A stretch of DNA of 64,000 nucleotides. Origin: Aureliella helgolandensis. Its GTDB lineage: Bacteria; Planctomycetota; Planctomycetia; Pirellulales; Pirellulaceae. A program made the translations under genes and the position numbers. The notes beneath the pieces were generated by a model. That model saw only the letters and a program-made list of their open reading frames with translations, did no database searches and had not been told where the DNA came from. The stretch spans positions 8,238,501 to 8,302,500 of the forward strand of contig NZ_CP036298.1 of NCBI RefSeq assembly GCF_007752135.1. Direction: 5' to 3'. How positions within the stretch are numbered: position 1 is the first letter of the stretch; each line of letters begins with the position of its first letter. Of this stretch, positions 61,222 through 64,000 are shown in pieces.

Positions 61222-62292
61222 ATGACCCATCCCGCGTCCGACATCGAATCCCTGTTTCGGCCCGAAATCCAGCAGTTGAGCCCCTATGTTCCGGGGGAGC
61301 AGCCGCAGGGTGGAAAGTTCATCAAGCTCAACACGAACGAGAATCCCTACCCTCCTTCCCAGAAGGTCATCACGGCGATCCAAGAAGCTGCTGCGGCGCG
61401 GCTTGAACGCTACCCCGATCCACTGGGGAACGCCTTCCGAACGCGCGCCGCTGAAGTCCTGGGGGTCGAGCCGGACTGGATCCTATGCGGCAATGGCAGC
61501 GATGACATTCTGACGATTCTCACGCGCAGCTTTGTGGGGCAAGGCCAAAAACTCCGCTTGCCGTATCCCAGCTACATCCTCTATCGCACGTTGGCACAGC
61601 TGCAGGGAGCGAGCTCTGAAGAAGTCCCCTTTCAGCCCGACTTCACGCTGGACGCGCGGTTCGCTGAGATGAGCGATGAGCTTCGCTTGATCTTTCTTCC
61701 CAATCCCAATAGCCCCAGCGGAACCATGCTTCCCCCAGCTAAAATTGCGGCTGTGGCGGAGCGCTTGACCTGTCCTCTGCTTATCGATGAAGCCTACGCC
61801 GATTTCGCCGATACCAACTGCATTGAATTGGTCCGCCAGAATCCACGCCTGATGGTCTCGCGAACCCTCAGCAAATCGTACGGTCTAGCCGGATTGCGAT
61901 TCGGTTTTCTGATCGCACAACCAGAAATCATCTCGATGCTCCGGAAGGTAAAGGATAGCTACAATTGTGATTCACTGAGCTTGGCCGGCGCAACCGCTGC
62001 CATTGATGATCAGAAATGGCTAGCGAGCAATCTGCAGAAGGTGATCGCGACTCGGGGGCGGATGACCCTCCGACTGCGCGAACTCGGGTTCGAGGTCGCC
62101 GATAGTCAAGCCAACTTTGTGTGGTGCACGCGCCGCGACCGGCCAGTCCAACCACTTTACGAAGCCTTGAAGAAAGACAAAGTCTTGGTGCGATACATGA
62201 ACTATGCTGGATGGGGGGATGGACTACGTATCAGTGTCGGCACGGATGACCAAATCGATGCCTGCCTCGCGTTGCTAGCCAGCTACCTTTAA
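61222..62292 (+). CDS. hisC: Histidinol-phosphate aminotransferase
   Basis: PLP-dependent class I/II aminotransferase converting imidazole-acetol phosphate to histidinol phosphate. FIKLNTNENPYPPSQKVI, LCGNGSDDILTILTRSF, FLPNPNSPSGTMLP and LIDEAYADFAD are family strings; the PLP lysine is in SRTLSKSYGLAGLRFGFLIA. The frame is open from 60991, but the ATG at 61222 (MTHPASDIESLFRPEIQQLS) gives the normal length of 356 residues and avoids the repeats. hisB follows after 167 bp. Confidence 0.96.
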   Translation: MTHPASDIESLFRPEIQQLSPYVPGEQPQGGKFIKLNTNENPYPPSQKVITAIQEAAAARLERYPDPLGNAFRTRAAEVLGVEPDWILCGNGSDDILTILTRSFVGQGQKLRLPYPSYILYRTLAQLQGASSEEVPFQPDFTLDARFAEMSDELRLIFLPNPNSPSGTMLPPAKIAAVAERLTCPLLIDEAYADFADTNCIELVRQNPRLMVSRTLSKSYGLAGLRFGFLIAQPEIISMLRKVKDSYNCDSLSLAGATAAIDDQKWLASNLQKVIATRGRMTLRLRELGFEVADSQANFVWCTRRDRPVQPLYEALKKDKVLVRYMNYAGWGDGLRISVGTDDQIDACLALLASYL

Positions 62293-62459
62293 CCGAAATC
62301 CATGTTGTCGTGGCACCACGACAAAAGGAACCGGGAAAGATCCTGAATACCTGAATATACAGTGCAGCAACACCGCTTCTCCCCTCCGCCTGTTGGCCCC
62401 CTCCAACTCCGCACAACGTTTACCACTAGTCGCTTACTCCCATTATCCCCTACGCCATC

Positions 62460-63050
62460 ATGACCCAACGCACCGCACAGATCGACCGCCAGACAGCGGA
62501 AACCAAGATCTCCCTGAAGCTCAACCTCGACGGCTCCGGCAAGAGCAAGATCGCTTCCGGCGTCGGCTTTCTGGATCATATGCTGACGCTGTTTGCCAAG
62601 CATGGATTGTTTGATCTGGAAGTCACCTGCGATGGCGATGTGCAAGTCGATGCGCACCACACGACCGAGGACATTGGCATCTGCCTGGGGCAAGCTTTTG
62701 CACAAGCTCTGGGAGACAAACGCGGCATCACGCGGTACGGACACATCATCCTGCCAATGGAAGAAACGTTGGTTACGATCGCCGTCGATTTGAGTGGTCG
62801 CAATTATGTGGTATTCCAAGCTCCCATGCCCTCCCCAAAAATCGGCGATTTCGACAGCGAATTGGTAGAGGATTTTTGGTACGCATTTGCCAGCAACGCG
62901 CTATGCAACTTCCACGTTCAATTGAACTACGGTCGAAACACGCACCACATTGCCGAGGGAATCTTTAAGGGGAGTGCTCGAGCTCTGCGAACAGCCATTG
63001 CCGTCGACCCCCGTCAAACCGACGTCCCCAGCACTAAAGGTGTGTTGTAA
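62460..63050 (+). CDS. hisB: Imidazoleglycerol-phosphate dehydratase
   Basis: Mn-dependent enzyme of histidine synthesis, monofunctional form (196 residues, without the N-terminal phosphatase of E. coli HisB). [59 protein letters not shown] and the C-terminal PSTKGVL supply the metal-binding His/Glu motifs. The start ATG at 62460 precedes [18 protein letters not shown], the usual N-terminus. It is followed by a DUF4416 gene. Confidence 0.97.
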   Translation: MTQRTAQIDRQTAETKISLKLNLDGSGKSKIASGVGFLDHMLTLFAKHGLFDLEVTCDGDVQVDAHHTTEDIGICLGQAFAQALGDKRGITRYGHIILPMEETLVTIAVDLSGRNYVVFQAPMPSPKIGDFDSELVEDFWYAFASNALCNFHVQLNYGRNTHHIAEGIFKGSARALRTAIAVDPRQTDVPSTKGVL

Positions 63051-63137
63051 TGGAATACCAGAACGCCCCCCTAGCGCGCACCGAACGATCCGTGCATGAC
63101 CGCTCGTCCGTGCCAGAGAGTCCAAGGATGTATTGAA

Positions 63138-63731
63138 GTGGCCACTCCCAAGCCCCACCCGCCAACGCTGCAGTTGGTCGCCATTTTCAGCCGACATGGC
63201 GCTGCGTTGGACTGGGCGATCAAGCAGATCAGCGATTGCTGGGGAGCATTGGCTCTCATTAGCCCTCGCTTCGATCACAGCGAAACCAATTACTACCAAG
63301 CAGAAATGGGAACCGGACTCAAGAAGCAATTCTTGGTCGTCGAGGGCGACTATGACCCGAGTCGATTGGCTGCTTCCAAGCTGGAGAGCAACGGCTGGGA
63401 GGCAGAATTTGCAGAGCAATCAGACCACGCTGATCAGCGTCCATTGAATATCGATCCAGGCTACCTGACTCTCACGAAGCTCGTGCTCGCCAGTGCCAAA
63501 GATCGCGCACACCGAATCTACTTAGCGGATGGCATTTACGCCGAAGAGTGCTTGTACTACCTCGACCAAGGCTGGCGGGCGCGGCCCTGGACCTACCCCG
63601 ATTACCAACGCTCAGACTTCCAAGTCTTTTTTGTCGAAGCTCGGGAACTCTTGAAGCAGCGGATGGCTGAGTTGCGACGCGTTCTGACCCAACAAAACAG
63701 TGCACCACAGTCCAAAGAGATGGGGATCTAG
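63138..63731 (+). CDS. DUF4416 family protein
   Basis: Small cytoplasmic protein of unknown function. Family strings are LQLVAIFSRHGAALDWAI near the N-terminus, SETNYYQAEMGTGLKKQF, RPLNIDPGYLTLTKLVLASA, KDRAHRIYLADGIYAEECLY and RPWTYPDYQRSDF. The frame is open from 63096; the GTG at 63138 (VATPKPHPPTLQLVAIF) has an AAGGA element about 10 bp upstream and fits the family start. One base separates its stop from the TTG start of the next gene, so the two are probably co-translated. In other bacteria DUF4416 genes are scattered and no activity is known. Confidence 0.85.
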   Translation: MATPKPHPPTLQLVAIFSRHGAALDWAIKQISDCWGALALISPRFDHSETNYYQAEMGTGLKKQFLVVEGDYDPSRLAASKLESNGWEAEFAEQSDHADQRPLNIDPGYLTLTKLVLASAKDRAHRIYLADGIYAEECLYYLDQGWRARPWTYPDYQRSDFQVFFVEARELLKQRMAELRRVLTQQNSAPQSKEMGI

Positions 63732-63732
63732 T

Positions 63733-64000
63733 TTGACTACCTGGGCTTTGCTTATTCTTTTAGGTGCTGCAGTACTACCGAGTCTGCTCATCGCGTACTT
63801 CACTGTCGGGTGGGTGCGTGGCGCGGCCGAACAACTGGGCTTAGTCGACAAACCAGGGGCGCGCAAGGTTCACTCTGTCCCGATCCCTCTCGGTGGCGGG
63901 CTAGGAATCTGGGCGGGCGTTATGGGCACGCTCGCACTCGGAACGCTGGCCGTCTATTTGGCTACGCATTTTCCGAGTTTGGCCAGTCTCCTACCCGAGG
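63733..64000 (+). CDS. WecA/TagO-type polyprenyl-phosphate sugar-phosphate transferase, N-terminal part
   Basis: Only the first 89 codons are in the window. The start is a TTG at 63733, one base after the DUF4416 stop. A hydrophobic helix (TWALLILLGAAVLPSLLIAY) is followed by LGLVDKPGARKVHSVPIPLG and then GGLGIWAG, the conserved first cytoplasmic motif of the MraY/WecA/TagO family, then a second helix. The complete enzyme would transfer a sugar-1-phosphate to undecaprenyl phosphate in the inner membrane, starting an O-antigen, exopolysaccharide or similar glycan. Which sugar is not readable from this part. Confidence 0.88.
   Translation, partial: MTTWALLILLGAAVLPSLLIAYFTVGWVRGAAEQLGLVDKPGARKVHSVPIPLGGGLGIWAGVMGTLALGTLAVYLATHFPSLASLLPE

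Overview
The window looks like a chromosomal segment of a planctomycete, most likely Pirellulaceae (Rhodopirellula/Roseimaritima-like). This is inferred from the gene families and not from any database match: PSD1/PSCyt cytochrome-like proteins with DUF1549/DUF1553, DUF1501, DUF1559 (H-X9-DG) pseudopilin-like proteins, DUF1080 proteins, a sulfatase, RDD-domain Ser/Thr kinases paired with an ECF sigma factor, many Tat or Sec signal peptides, moderately high GC, and long intergenic regions carrying palindromic repeats. No rRNA, tRNA, CRISPR array, prophage or complete insertion sequence was recognised.

Layout. 1-6.2 kb: the end of a cytochrome c-type planctomycete protein, a Na+/Ca2+ exchanger-like protein, a fused binding-protein/permease for quaternary-amine-type osmolytes, and a fused ethanolamine ammonia-lyase (EutB-EutC) with a Tat signal. 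6.2-12.8 kb (minus): a probable five-gene unit of two DUF1559 proteins, DUF1549/DUF1553, DUF1501 and an EF-hand protein. 13.2-17.1 kb (minus): a ceramidase-like hydrolase, an APC permease and an exported methyltransferase. 17.3-19.1 kb: gamma-glutamyltransferase. 19.9-23.9 kb: ECF sigma factor plus a very large kinase. 24.4-25.7 kb: a double DUF1080 protein. 26.0-30.9 kb: an RbsABC-type importer followed by myo-inositol oxygenase, probably an inositol-to-glucuronate unit. 31-41 kb: a squalene-cyclase-fold protein, a ThiO-like oxidase, a second kinase, a di-cytochrome protein, an EamA transporter, a DUF1559-like membrane protein and a voltage-gated K+ channel. 41-49 kb: NIPSNAP, M13 peptidase, an unknown exported protein, panB, a sulfatase and a cupredoxin. 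49-54 kb: proS, aroF, and an orphan DNA methyltransferase with a Lys-rich tail. 54-58.8 kb: a YhaM-like nuclease, an acyltransferase-ACP-acyl-ligase fusion, and an osmolyte-type ABC ATPase. 59-64 kb: hisD, a repeat-filled gap, hisC, hisB, a DUF4416 gene and the start of a WecA/TagO-type transferase.

The most notable find is in the proS-aroF intergenic region. It holds a 24-codon leader ORF rich in Tyr and Phe codons, followed by mutually exclusive hairpins ending in a textbook intrinsic terminator, directly ahead of DAHP synthase. This is the architecture of ribosome-mediated attenuation by Tyr/Phe. Others worth attention are the Tat-tagged EutBC fusion, the inositol importer/oxygenase unit, the kinase-RDD-pseudokinase-RDD protein, the acyl-activation fusion, and a compound element of nested inverted and direct repeats between hisD and hisC.
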